A DNA stretch of 64,000 bases from Taiwanofungus camphoratus (Eukaryota > Basidiomycota > Agaricomycetes > Polyporales > Taiwanofungaceae): assembly GCA_003999685.1 (NCBI GenBank), contig CP021223.1, positions 496,001-560,000 on the forward strand, read 5' to 3'. A program made the translations under genes and the position numbers. The notes below the pieces were generated by a model. That model ran no database searches. It saw only the letters and a program-made list of their open reading frames with translations, and had not been told where the DNA came from. Each line of letters opens with the position of its first letter. Position 1 is the first letter of the stretch. Positions 10,723-22,976 of this stretch are shown in pieces.

Positions 10723-12731
10723 TTAGGCCATGTTGTCAAACGTACTCGATCTCGACGGACCGTACGGCTGCGCAACGACAGATGCTAACTCCACAGTCGC
10801 GTCTCTCAAGTCATCGCCCTCGTCTTCGTCGTCTTCGTCGTCGCCCACATCGTCGTCGCTCTTATGTTCGTCCTCATCTCTCTTACTTGACCCCTCGTGC
10901 GCCACGTCTACTCCCACTCCAAGCTGATCCAAGGCCTCCTTGGTGACCATGATTGGACTATCTCGGAGGCGTGTTATCCGCCGCTGCGTCTCGCCGTGAT
11001 GACGCGCTTCTGGGTGATGGAAGGCAGAGACTGGGAATGGCATTGTGAAACTTCCCTGAGGAATATGGATCGGGCGAGCCCTCCCGCCCTTTATGCATCC
11101 TGTGCTGTAGTGCTTCCGGCCGCCGTCATGTTCAGACACCACCAGCGAGTCCAAGTTAACGGATTGAGCCAGCAGTCTTCTTGCGAGTTCCACAGGATCA
11201 TCCGAAACCTGCTTGCTTTCCGATGTCTCGTCCTGTTGTGAGCTGGATTCGTACTGATGCTGCTCAGCGTCTGTAACGCCGGCATCTTCGTGGCGTCGCT
11301 CTACAAATTCCTTCGAGAATCGCTTTCCATCGAGCGCACCGCCACCGTTGTGCACATCGATCAGCTCTTCAATCACTTGTACAGCGGATGCGTCGGGATC
11401 AAGCGGTAAGGACAGAAGCATTGACTCAGTTTCCGAGACTGTTAAGTGCGATGTCAGTGCACGAGGATAAAGATGGACCCAAGGGGAAAACCGAAAGACA
11501 CCACATATAACTCACTGCTGATGGAAGTGTCAAGACCACTCAGGGCGCCATCAAGCCAGAGGAGAAAGTTATGCGAAGGTCGCGGTGGCGCAGTCCTGTA
11601 GTCCATAGGAAACGCAGATGATGTGGAAGAGGCACGTGAACTCAATGTGGAATAGTCCACATCATTCCATAAGTCTACCCACGACCGAAATTTATCAATG
11701 AGATGTGACCGCAAACAGGCGACAGGTGACAATCCTTTTGGCTTACCTTGTTTCAAGTATGAGTCTCGACCACGAGGCACGGTAGGAAGCTTTCCCGAGT
11801 CTAAGAAGCACGGATATGTGAAACGACCCAAATTGTACTGTGGAGACTTACAAATGTCGTCTGCACTGTTATCCAGGATATCTGAGTCCCATGGGGACTC
11901 AAGCGGAGACTGGAGTGGATCAACAACAACGGAGGCCGCCCAGCACTGGATGGAGTCGTGCTTCCCATCACCAGCTCGCGAGTCTGACTCTGTCACGTTG
12001 CCATCAAGCTCAGGCCCAGTGGCGTGAACCGTGTTGTCTTGTTGTGATTGTTCCGCATTGTCTACGGGATGCGACCAATGTCAACTTTGTAGTCTTGTTG
12101 ACAGAATCAATGATCCTCACCATGGCCAGTATGATGCATCAATTCGTGAACAGAATGCACCATTCTTGCGGGTACCCAGCCACCGACGCCCGTTGGAATC
12201 GTTGAGGAATCCTTAGTCTTTGTCTGCTGGATGGCATTCTGAAATTTGACAGCGAGGGCAATCAACTTCGAGAATTATACATACGGTGGATGTTACTGAC
12301 CCGGACTGCTGTGTGTAATGCCTTTGCCCGAGACTTATATTGTGCTGCTCTTTCCACGACTTCGAAGCTCAGCTTTTCTGGACATTGCGTGTAGTCTGCA
12401 AGCGCGTCTCTCTCAACGACGAGGCTGGACATAATTTTTGTGTAACGGATGCAGTAAGATGACCTGTGAGGTAGCTTGAGGGAGTTGAGACTTACGCGTT
12501 ATGCATGGTTTGCAAGTCCCACACATCGACGTCAGATAGAGACTCCTGATGTGTGTACAAACGAGTAATAGCTGCTGTTTTATACTTATCGCCTCTCTCC
12601 AGGAGATTCTCGAGGGAAAATTTCCAGCAACGTTGGAGCCCACCCAGGTGAGCTTTCACAGAAAATTCGGATGATGCAGGTTGGTGCCAGTGGACTAAGT
12701 GGACAGACTTGAGAATGTTTCGGAAGACCAT
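10723..12731 (-). CDS. Unrecognised soluble protein with an acidic C-terminal stretch
   Basis: I do not recognise the family. Exon 1 runs from ATG 12731 (MVFRNILKSVHLVHW) to QTMHNA. A standard GTAAGT intron leads to LVVERDALADYTQCPEKLSF and ERAAQYKSRAKALHTAVRN, then GVGGWVPARMVHSVHELMHH, a large exon (about 11,500-11,996) with SWVDLWNDVDYSTLSSRAS, and a last exon of about 230 codons ending DNMA and TAA at 10723. The last exon has an acidic tract (DEDEHKSDDDVGDDEDDEDE, about 10,810-10,870). The middle part has helical, charged character; the rest is serine-rich and probably disordered. There is no signal peptide or membrane segment. Earlier exons upstream cannot be excluded. The acidic run and the absence of targeting signals would suit a nuclear or cytosolic protein, which is inference. 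Confidence 0.65.
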
Positions 12732-14600
12732 CGCATAAAAGAGAGAAGGGAAAACCTGGCTCAGGCCAAAGAAATGACACGCTTTATTATGTATGCCTCA
12801 GTCAGCGTGCCAGTGAGGCTCTTTATACACGAGGAGGCCTGCAGATGAACTCGAGGACGCAGCGGGGATCATCCTTTCTCCAAGTGGCTGTCATGCCACG
12901 AGTCCGTCCTTCCTAGAGACAGGATAATGAAAATACAATAGTTGGTTCATATCTACGGTAGTTGACAGCGGTTATCGAGACGTAGATGATTGGTGCATGT
13001 AGGTGGTGGTAGGTGTTGCCGATGTCGTAAGCACCGCTGCTTCCTCAATTTGATTTTGGAAATTAGCGGGGCGCCACCTTGTTCTCGAGCAACATGAAAC
13101 GTTTCACTGCATGCTAGCGAGTTCTCGAAATCGGAAGAGTTCCTGGAGACAGCAACAGACAGCGGTCCACGCGAAAAGAACAAGGTCACCAGCGCTGAAT
13201 TTTCTAACAACAGCACTTGCCTAATGCAGATTTTTGACTCCGATCTGCGAACATAAGGACCGCGGCTTGTTGAATTACATCAGTAGCACTTCCAATTCTA
13301 AAGTGAAGGGTAGACGACTCTTCAGAGCGCTTGACCCATAAGCGCTCGTGGCAATTTGGGGACGTCAGTCGTGACTTGATGGCTTCTCCGTCTTCACCGA
13401 GCCGTCTAATATCCTAAGTGCAGTTTTTTGAAGTCTGTCTGTCAATATTGAGATTGTTGAAAGCAACTGCCCGAACCCTTCCAGATCTGCCGAGCTGGCG
13501 TGCACTACATTACACCAATTTTTTAAGAATGGCCCTCTATCGATATTGAGATTGCTGTCAGGATGATGAACGGATTTTTTGGTGGCTGTCATGCCTAACA
13601 GACTCGGACTTCACTCGAGTAATATTTACGAAAGGATAAATGGTACATGACCGTCGTATATATCAAAGCCTACACAGACTCAGGCTCCCAACGAGCTGGG
13701 AGTATACAGTTAGAAGACAGCAAACTACTCACCTTGAATTATGTATCTGGAAGGCTCTGTCTCTCAATTACAGATTTTGCTGCAGGACAGATCCATAACT
13801 GTTCCTTAAAAATCAGATGGAATTTCGTCAACCGGTGTGATCTCTTTTGGAAAATCTGCAAAAAAGGTACTCGTATATTGTACCCACCCGTCTATGATCA
13901 AGCATGAACCTTGTACCATGTCTGGGATGCAATGCTGCAGGATATAAAAACATATACCAACATGGATTCATCAAATGTGGCCGCATGTCGATATCTTCGG
14001 CTGTGTTCATATTAAGAGGCCTGCTTGAGTTATACGTCTCTTATCAGACCGCCACAAACGTCGTTCTTGGTTGCAGGCCTGGCACATGCCAAGTCAATTG
14101 GGGGGTAAGCTCGGAACTGCGACCAAATAGTAGACCCTGGCCCCGAGGCCGAGACGAGGCGGACTGGCAGAAAAACTCACTGCTGGAATACTAGTGACAT
14201 GGAATACCATAAAGGTTTAGAAGGTTTGGACACTGGAGTCTAGACACGGATTGAAACTATAAGACACAAAAGCAGGGAATGCGCTTGGGGTCCCTAGCAG
14301 GATGTTGGATAGAATGGCATTGGCAATTCTGTCATATGCACATTAGCGCAACGTTACTAATGTTTTTATTCGTAAGTCGAAATGCGATCGGGAACGTACT
14401 TGAAACTATGTAAGTACCGGCGTAGACTTCAAGTTGTTAGCGACCAAGGTAAGGTCTCCGGCTAAAGCCGAACGTCACTGTCGGCTTTGGCTTTGGCTGC
14501 TGACCTCCATTGATCGCTGCGCAGTGATCCCGGTTGCACCACCGCTGCGGCAGCTGTCCGTTACCGGACGAACTCAGCATTCACTTCTACGACCATTGCC
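12732..14600. other. Gene-poor stretch
   Basis: Short open frames only. The longest minus-strand ones (12,953-13,216 and 13,365-13,592) have no recognisable motif. Near 13,440-13,560 the phrase ATATTGAGATTG occurs twice about 90 bases apart, hinting at a small local duplication. The promoter of the CUE gene should lie at the right end. Confidence 0.35.
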
Positions 14601-16382
14601 ATGCCCGCTAGTATCGATACTTCCCCTCAGGAAGCCCAGGGGGGTGAATCCTTTGCAGATGGCGACCATGGTATATTCACGAGAGTCCTATTTTCAGTCG
14701 AGCTTGTGAGCTGAAACTGATATAGATTCAGGTGCAACGCCTGAGCCGTTGAGGGGCTCAGAAGAACTCATTAATTTGTCGAATGAAGACGACGCTCCAT
14801 CCTTTCCACCGCGTCCCGAGTCTGAAACTTCATCTACACTTGCCGCAACACAGCAGATTCCTCATGCAGATCAGCAGGAAGTGCACGAGTCTCCTCAAGT
14901 GGCTACGCTGCGCGCGATGTTCCCCGATTTTGATGGTGCAGTCCTGTACGTACCAATCTGTCGCCGTTGCACTACGATTACAGTGGCTCTGGGCCTGGCG
15001 GAGTCTTGATAATTACTCTACAGGCAGTCTGTCTTGGAGTCTGTTAACTACGATCAGGACCGCGCTGTTGACATCTTACTTGGGATGAGCGATCCCGAAT
15101 ATGTATCGGCCGAGCATGCAGCTGCTGTACGTTCCTTATGTTCCTCTACCGATATGTAAACTCCTCTAATCTTTACTCATACGTGTCCTTATTATCTGCG
15201 TAGTCGCAGGCCGATCTCGCCCTTGATGAACAGCTTGCGCGCCAGCTTGCCCTCGAAGACCAGCAGCAGCCTCCTTCTCGGGCGACGGGACAATCATGGC
15301 CACGACGAGAGCGAGGAGATATGCCGTACCAACCCCGCCAGCACGCGCCGTCTCACAATGGACAGCAACAGACCAGCCCGAGCGGCGAGCGCGGAGAAAT
15401 CCAGGAATTTCAAGAGACATTGGGTCGAATCGCGGAAAGTGCGCATTTTTCCGCCTTGGCTCATATCGCAAAGATATCCTTTATCTTCTATTTCTGGGCA
15501 TTCTTTACTTATACCTAAATCTAATGCGCATCATTACTCACACACCCGTTTTCATGCGGTAGGCGGTAAACGCACCTTTAGCTCCATTGTCTCGAAAGCG
15601 AAGGCGAAGATTAACGAATACAATCAGCAACGGTAAGTACGCTTCTGTATCTTTTGATTACTCCAGCTGAAAGATGTGCTGATGCTGTTTATGACCGTCC
15701 TTCTCTATCCTGTAGGACTAGTCAGTCCTCCACGTCAAGCACGGTTCCTCAGTGGGGTTCGGCGCCTCCTGCTCAATTAGACCGGCATACAACGCAGCAA
15801 TTATATGCGCAGGATTATTACGACTATGACTCGGACTATGTAGATGTCTCGCGTGTATCGCAGACACTACCGGATGTGGCCGAGAAAGCCCAAACGACAG
15901 AAGCGCAGCCTGGCGGGTATGATGTTGGATCATACTCGACCTCCTCGAGTGAGTGGTACTATGATTTGAGAATCTCCTCGACGCCTTCGTGCTAATGTGG
16001 GCACCTGCAGGTAAACCTGTCTCAATGCCTCTGCCCACCACACCGCCTCCGGCTGCATCCCTTCCATCGCTACCACCGGTCAGTCTCAGCGCACAGTCTG
16101 CAAGCCCTGCTGCTGCGGTCACTCGGTCGCCACTATCCTCACCACGTCCGTCCGGCGAGGTGCCGCGGCCACCTCCAACTCTAAGCGGCAGCCCCATCAA
16201 TGCTGGTGAGTCTCCTTTGTCGCACTTCTGAACGATTGAGTCGATCTCAGCCACTGACAGCGAAATTGGGCCTCCTGCCGAAACGTCCCGTCTCGCTCCT
16301 ATCCCCGCAGACACCGGCACGAGGGCCGAGTAATGACGAGCTGGAGTATGTGGAGAATCCATTTGAAGAGGGCAGAGATTAA
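14601..16382 (+). CDS. CUE-domain ubiquitin-binding protein (Cue5-like)
   Basis: CUE domains bind ubiquitin; yeast Cue5 links ubiquitinated cargo to autophagy. ATG 14601 begins MPASIDTSPQEAQGG. The CUE domain (about residues 78-120) reads ATLRAMFPDFDGAVLQSVLE then NYDQDRAVDILLGMSDPEY, with the typical MFP near the start and the di-leucine (LL) near the end. It is followed by LDEQLARQLALEDQQQ, a Gln/Pro-rich linker, the conserved KRTFSSIVSKAKAKINEY helix, and a long Pro/Ser-rich tail ending ELEYVENPFEEGRD. I chose the acceptor that gives AKLGLLPKRPVSLL for the last coding part; a nearby acceptor gives another frame that stops about 40 bases earlier. There are about seven short introns. The domain call is strong; the Cue5 equivalence is inference from layout. 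Confidence 0.85.
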
Positions 16383-18407
16383 CAACTGAAGTCTAACTAC
16401 GCTCGCGAATGGGGAGACATATAAGGGTGGAATGGTGATCTGTATTGGTAATGTGCCTTATAGAACCGAGAGTGGTGATATGGGGTATTGGTCTGCACCA
16501 GTCTATCGTGTTTTATGTGATGATATACCTGCGCTGATTTGTGGCATATAAGTACTAATATATTGTTTTGCCTTTCCTTCAGCCACGAGTTGGGCGATGT
16601 TAAGCTACGTCACCTCGAGAACGACGTGCACAAACTCGAAGCAGTCAAAGCAAAATACTGTACATTGTGTGGTTCCTCCATCCGTCTCTGCCTTGAGCAG
16701 GTCATCTCAGACCTAGCTGACATCCCTCGCCAATGTTCATGTATGTTGTTGCGACTCACCGCACGCTACCTCGACAGGATCGACACCAATGCCTCCAAAT
16801 GTTGTTTGTTTGTCATACCAACAGATTCTGCTTCATAGTAATGGCGGGAACGAAAGACGAATCCGGATGTCAGCCAATGCAATTGCCAATAATGTTGATC
16901 AACTGTATACGGGATCGTTGTCTTATGCTATGGACGATCTCCGCCTGTCTGTGTCTCGTCTCACATCTCATACCAAGCCTTGATAGCATGCATAAACTGG
17001 CACAATATACCTCCTGAACGTCACTCAACATGTATGCTGGATAGACTTACTTACGCGCGGAAAGACTGAAGCGCAGTTCCGCTAAACGTTGTCCGACCCG
17101 GCTACTGACCAATTCACGATCATGAAGATTTATACGAACCTGTTATCCTCATTGCATTAATGGCATCTCTGACATGCCTTGACACTCTGGAGTCGATGCT
17201 TGTCGCGAGCTCGGAGCAGCAAGGTACACCACGGTCAGTGGGTCAACGGGATCGCTGCTATCCCGAGGTAGACTTGAAGGCACTACAAGAAGCATTGCTC
17301 CGGTTCATGTTACAAGCATACAATACAGGCGTATGGCTGGACGATCATGGTTGTTATCCATTTGGCATCGACTAAGCTTCCTAGTCCAACTCCTTTCTGA
17401 TCTGCAGTGCATTGGAATAGATCAGGTACTAATCGACCCCGTCTGGGGGCTTCCTAATCTTACATTCCCTGGATCGTGCCGTTTGAAGGCTTCCCGGTCG
17501 AGGGGTAATATAGTGTACATACGTGGGAATAGCCTGCGCAGGAGGCATAGAGCACGTGTTGCATACTTCAGCCTATTCTGGGGCGAAATAGTTGAACTCA
17601 CAGGATCGAAAGTCTCAGGAATGGAATGGAATGCTTGAAGCTATACAGCGTGCCGTCAGCAGCCTCAGAAATCGCATTAGATGTCATCTAGGTGTCTCGT
17701 TGCTTGTGATGGGGCGCATTTACACGTACAACTCTTATTCCCACAGCGAGACACGTCTACCGCAAACGTCAGTATGGCATGAGCAAATTCAACAAGTACA
17801 TCGACGCGCTTTTCGGGGTTGACTGCAACACTATGCATCCCGATTCATAGAGAACATCCTATAATACTTCATCGATCAGCAACGGGGTAAGTATGTAACA
17901 AGCAATGCAATAAAAACAGTGTATCCAGGATCACTGAGTATTGGGTCATTGAGTCGAACTTCGGCGGGTCCTCGCGAAATAGAGAGTTGGAAGTTGGAAC
18001 ATAGTACGCCACGTGTTCACCATGTTGATCGTTACGACGATTATGGCAAGTCTCGTTTTATGGCTCCAACCACCGCACTGCAACAATCCAAATTTTGTTT
18101 TCTTATCGAAGAAATGGGTACGACATGCTATCGCTGGAAGTACATTCTTTGAACTGACTTGAGAGAGCGAGTTATCGCTGTTTATTTAAGTTGGTACAAG
18201 TTCCAAGTCAAGCTGGAATGGAGCCGATTAACATCTCAATGATCATACGCTGCATTTCTGAAGCATGGAAGTCAGCGAGCGAGGATGTTGAAATATACTA
18301 ACGTAAACGCTTTATAAACCAGGTCGGACGTGCTCTGCGGCGTCAGCAGGTTGTCCGCCCGCTTTGCATACCCTCTCCTCTTCATTATCGAAGTCCTCAC
18401 ATTCGTT
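16383..18407 (+). other. Stretch with plus-strand gene-like pieces, not assigned
   Basis: Pieces that look spliced but match nothing I know: after an acceptor at about 16,582, a helical segment with KAKYCTLCGSSIRLCLEQV and ISDLADIPRQC; then ANAIANNVDQLYTGSLSYAM (about 16,870-16,930); then DLKALQEALLRFMLQAYNTG (about 17,270-17,330); and VYRKRQYGMSKFNKYIDALF (about 17,755-17,815). They could be exons of one unrecognised gene or remains of one. Stop codons between them are frequent, and I could not trace one continuous model. Confidence 0.25.
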
Positions 18408-19977
18408 ATGTTATTCCGCACAATCTTCGTCCCTATATCTCTCGCGCTCGCTATTTCTGGTAGTCCTACTTCCACTTATAATGGCATTCGAATCCCGGTC
18501 CATAAGCGTAACTCCTTAACCAAAGCTGATGGCAGCTTTGATCACGAGCAAGCCATAATTCAGACTGTGAAGACCGCAAAGTAGGTCATTCACGATATAG
18601 CAGTCGAACTAATGGTATTCAACCAATGTCGCCAGTAAACACCGTCAGAACCTGATCAACCTCGAGCGCAATGTCGGCCGTCAGGCATTCCCCGAGGGTG
18701 CCGACATTCTGCCCCTCCTCGGCCTCCCTTCTACTATAACTATTACCCTCAATAAGCGTCAGAACGAGCCGCTTATTGACGAGCAAGAGGATCTCGAATG
18801 GGTCGGCCCAATTACCGTCGGGGCGCCGAGCCAGGACTTTATCATTGACTTCGACACTGGCTCCTCTGACCTCTGGGTCCCCTCCGCGCATTGCAATAGC
18901 TCTGTCTGTTACAGAAAGCACACATATTGCCCTGAAATATCGTATACGAGCCAGCAGAAAAGCGGTGTCTTTTCCATTCAGTATGGTGATCAGTCCACAG
19001 TGTCAGGTCCCATTTACACTGACACCGGTACGCGTCCTTGCATTACTTGAAGGAAATTATAATGACAAGCGGTGGGTATTGTAGTCAGTGTTGCTGGTGT
19101 AACTGTCACGAACCAATACCTTGCCGCGGCCACGAATCTGTCTAGCCAATTCGCAGCAGATCCTGCTGATGGTCTTCTGGGCCTTGCCTACCCCGCGATT
19201 TCTAACCTCAATCAGGTACCTACTTCGCTCTCTCCATGTGATACTTCCTTCAGACGTTGACAACACAACATTCACAGACCCCGTACTTCCTCAATGCCTA
19301 TGCACAGGGCGCCGTACCCCAGGACGTCTTCTCTTTTAAGCTCGCCTCCTCCGGCTCAGAGCTCTACCTTGGCGGAGCTAATTCTGGCCTCTACATCGGC
19401 TCCATTGAGACGCATCCACTCTCTTCCAACAGCGGTTTCTGGCAGATCGGCCACACTACCGCGCTCGTGGACGGGAGGCCCGCCGTCAGTCGCTTCGAGA
19501 CCATCATCGATTCCGGCACGACAATTATGTATGCCCCGCCCCCTGCTGCTCTCCAGTTCTACGCAAATGTCCCCGGCGCATTCCTTTGGGACTCCACGAA
19601 TGGTTTCTGGGCGTTCCCGTGCGCGTGGACTCCGTCCGTCGCGTTCAACTGGGGCGGCCAAGATTGGGCCGTGAGCGCGGAGAAGTAAGTCGCTCTCATC
19701 CTTGTCAATAGCAATTACCTTATGGCTTGTTTCTTTGCAGCTTCAACCTTGGTCCGGTAACGAATGGCTCTTCCTTATGCGTTGGCGCTCTGGCAGGGAA
19801 GGACGTTGGGTTCGGTCCCCACACCTGGGTTCTCGGAGACAGGTGAGCGTAGGACAGGTTCCTCGCCCAGATTACGTCTGATTTACACCCAACGCCTTTC
19901 TTCGCAGTTTTATGAAGAACGTGTACACGGTCTTTTCGTTCGCAGACAATACCATCGGGTTCGCGCAGCTCGCATAG
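18408..19977 (+). CDS. Secreted pepsin-type aspartic protease (family A1)
   Basis: An extracellular or vacuolar endopeptidase. ATG 18408 opens a signal peptide (MLFRTIFVPISLALAISG), followed by a propeptide with HKRNSLTKADGSFDHEQA, which resembles the polyporopepsin propeptide (IPLxKRxSLTKADG). The mature part has WVGPITVGAPSQDFIIDF, the first catalytic site DTGSSDLWVPS, the flap-region Tyr in QYGDQSTVSG, ADGLLGLAYPAIS, and the second catalytic site IDSGTTIMYAPP. It ends TWVLGDSFMKNVYTVFSF and ADNTIGFAQLA. Both Asp residues are intact. Introns follow QTVKTAK, YTDT, NLNQ, VSAE and LGDS. The prosegment and single-domain length fit secreted fungal A1 proteases; no C-terminal GPI-like tail is visible. 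Stop TAG at 19977. Confidence 0.93.
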
Positions 19978-20685
19978 AGTAAATACCCGTCTTGTTTAGT
20001 GTTGTTGTTGTTGCTCTTCCTATGCTCCCTTGTTCGTCTAATTATATCGTGCCAGAAGACAATCATATACATATACATTTTCAGCTTGGCTGGTGCTACT
20101 GCGCTCAAGATCTGCAATATGATCAATGAATATGTATACACACGCGTGATTGTTCTACCAATATATCCTGTTTTGATCTTACTGTACAAAGGTGCTCTAG
20201 ATGTCTGACAGTTGAGATACAAAATGACGACAAAGACAGAGAGACAATAGTACTACAAAGAGGACAGATTCTGAGTCAAATGGCAGAGATGTTGAACGTA
20301 ATAAGGATAGGACAAGGAGAAGATATAAAAATGGTGTACGTGAGAGAGACCCATAGTGTCTGTGTTCCAGTGTGATACAAGTGGAAGGGAGAATGTCGCG
20401 ATATGAAATCCGATGTTGGTGTGAGATGAATATGATCATATGGGTTTGCTTTCATGTGGCCATATGAAAACAAACCTATATCACCAAATTTCGGAGAGTG
20501 AGATGGTGTACGACGAGGTATTGAGACGGGTTTGAGTAGAAAATGATGGATCATCTTGCATTGCCGAAGGTGTTTCTGGTGTTGAGTCCATAGTAACGAC
20601 TGCAGTAAGTTCCCCTGCGCAGAAGGAACCCACTGCAAGCGCTGCTACTTCTCTCAAACGGTGGTTTCGAAAGTGGTCGTCTGCG
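19978..20685. other. Intergenic between convergent genes
   Basis: AT-rich sequence with repeated ATATA runs (about 20,060-20,130), expected to hold the 3' ends of the protease and the minus-strand membrane protein. A minus-strand open frame at 20,481-20,729 overlaps the neighbour's last exon in another frame and is probably untranslated. Confidence 0.45.
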
Positions 20686-22217
20686 TCAATTCGACCTCGT
20701 TTTCTTGCCCGGTCGAGACCTGAAGACAATTAGGTCAGATTGACACCTAACGTGTGCACGATAGAAATGACTTACGTTGACTTTGTCGTCGACCGTTTAG
20801 GAAGAGGTGTTGGGCGGGAGCCGCCAGCCATCCTTAGCCGCCTCGCACGGTCGCCCGCCGAGTAGCCAAGGTTCTTTTTGCGGCGATAGGACACTTTAGT
20901 CCATCCTCCTTTGTGCACATCACTGACATCTTCGTCGACGCTACACGGAGTACCCGCATCCTCAATGGCGTCGTCCTGAATAAGTCATCAATCTCACTTA
21001 CGTCCAGTGAATGATGACCGATCTTTGGCTTACTGTGACATCCGGTATATTGATCGCATTCAAGTCGCTCTCAACCGCGACCGGCCGAGGGCATTCATCC
21101 GTGGTAGCCTATGGTTACCGAAATGATCAGCAATCAGAAAACAACATCAACGAATCAGTAACTTACGGTATTCTCGTTCTCTGCAATTGGAAACGCAGTA
21201 ATACCTCCAGCACCGCAGTCAGTGGATTGTGTATCTGCCATCGAGACCGACTCGCGCGCTACCTAAGTACACAACTTTTAGTCAGATTCTTATGACATGT
21301 GCAACTACACAAGCGAACACACTTCACGCAAGCCAAGACCTTCGCTGTATGGGGCATTGAGTTGGGCCAACGGATCGATGACCTTACAGTGAAAGTCAGT
21401 TATATCCTCAATGAAACAAAGAACGATGCGAACAAGAACTACCTTATGCAACTCAGGGACGTCTAAGAGCTTCATATCCACAGCGTTGTCGTCAAGAGTG
21501 TCATCCGAATGAAACTGAATTGTGTAACTATCCGTGTGGGCCAGGTCCTCAGACTTGCCAATACTAGGGAGCTCAGCAAGAGTGGTACTCGCGCTCACTG
21601 AAGAGCGAGGAGTAACAGACTCGAAGGGCTCGGGCCGATATCCTTGAATGAGCGCAAGATCACACGAGAGAATTCGGACTCACATTGGCTTCTCCGGAAC
21701 CTAAGTTGACTAAATCTTGCCCGTCCACATCTTCGGATGTAAACACAAAAATAGTTGTGATGACGACCGGGATGACTACCAGTATCAACATGACGGCCAC
21801 GAGCTCTATCATACGTATGTTCGCGGCACCCATATGCGGCGCGGCGTCAATGAACTTGAGTCCCCCAGATTGGCCCATGGTGACATGAGCGGAACTCGAT
21901 GGGACAGAAACAGATGACGGTGTAGGGACTTCGTAAATATCCTCCACAACCGCAGGCGTAGGCTTAAAGGGGGGCGGTGCAGCGAAGTCCCATTGATAGG
22001 AAGGCACCACACCCGAATGCATCGGGCTTTTTTAATTATTATAAGAGGTAAAGTAATCTAAAAAGGCGCAGGGGACTCACAATGGAACTATGCTAAAGGA
22101 GTTGAAGATCGGACCCAAGGTGAGGATGCCGAGACTGTAGAGGGTATCAGCGGGGACATTGCGGAGAATGCTAAACAAGGCAAGAGCGGCCGTGAGGAGA
22201 TATCGCAAGACAAGCAT
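20686..22217 (-). CDS. Unrecognised membrane protein with one central helix
   Basis: Family not recognised. ATG 22217 gives a hydrophobic start (MLVLRYLLTAALALFSIL) that may be a signal peptide or anchor. A Pro-rich linker (FAAPPPFKPTPAVVEDIY) and SAHVTMGQSGG follow, then a clear membrane helix (IELVAVMLILVVIPVVITT, about 21,770-21,825). After it come a Ser/Asp-rich region (GKSEDLAHTDSYTIQFHSDD), and a basic C-terminus with GGWTKVSYRRKKNLGYSAGD and RARRLRMAGGSRPTPLPKRS. After the last intron the frame gives SRPGKKTRSN and TGA at 20686. The likely topology is lumenal N-terminal part, one helix and a basic cytoplasmic tail, but that is inference. There are about seven introns. It is head to head with no close neighbour. 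Confidence 0.6.
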
Positions 22218-22976
22218 GGTGGGGAAGTGAGGGTGAAGCTAAAGCGGGGGCGTGTGTCTGTGATGGACTGTGTTGAGTCTGCCCCTTTATCTGTTTCGAG
22301 ACGCGGACGCGTTGTTTGAGACAAACAATATGACAGAACCTAATTTTGTTGAAAGGACATAAACGCGACGCGTCGCGTCGATCACATGATGGAAAACATA
22401 TCCCAGTGAAGTTGAACTTGAGTGTCAGCCGCATGCTACGTCCGCCCACTTGGTCCTATTCTCACTCAGTACTCAGTAAGTACTTACGAGACAGCCGAGC
22501 CTGATGTTGCAATTGCTCGTTGTGTCGTTTGAGACATCTTGACTTTGGTTGACACAGTTTTGAGCGACTTGGTGGCACCTTGCGTATGGATTCACTGCCA
22601 TGGCCTGTGAGCACTAGGAGCCTCGGAACACAATAGGCACATTTACCACTTAGCTCAAGAAACAGCAGCATTGGGATGTCCCATCCACAGACCAATCCAA
22701 TCTTTCCCTTTACGTCATCCGTGTCGAGCTCGCCGCCGCCATCTGTCTCTCACCGCCAGCCTTCAGCTGGCCGGTTCGTACAATGGTGTGGTGGCTACAC
22801 ATGGCACTGACCGTCGCATTCAACACATGATAATCAAAGAAGACTAATGTGATAGAGTCCATGTAAGGACATCTGTACACACGAGAGCATTCCAGTTGGC
22901 AGTAGACACCGTGGCTCGTGCACATGAGTTAATACTAATCTGACGGATCATGCTATTGCACCAATTTTCTTCCTAC
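22218..22976. other. Intergenic
   Basis: About 760 bases between two minus-strand genes. They should contain the promoter of the membrane protein gene, including a CG-rich run (ACGCGACGCGTCGCGTCG, about 22,364-22,381) whose centre, CGACGCGTCG, is a perfect palindrome. The palindrome could be a binding site (for example an MCB-like ACGCGT element). No gene is seen. Confidence 0.4.

Noticed and set aside
15718-16362. A 214-codon minus-strand frame opposite the CUE gene
   Set aside because: It is the antisense shadow of the Pro/Ser-rich tail, whose codons rarely give stops on the other strand.
20481-20729. An 82-codon minus-strand frame as an extended C-terminus of the 20.7-22.2 kb membrane protein
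   Set aside because: The splice phase after KRSTTKST leads into a different frame, which stops at 20686.
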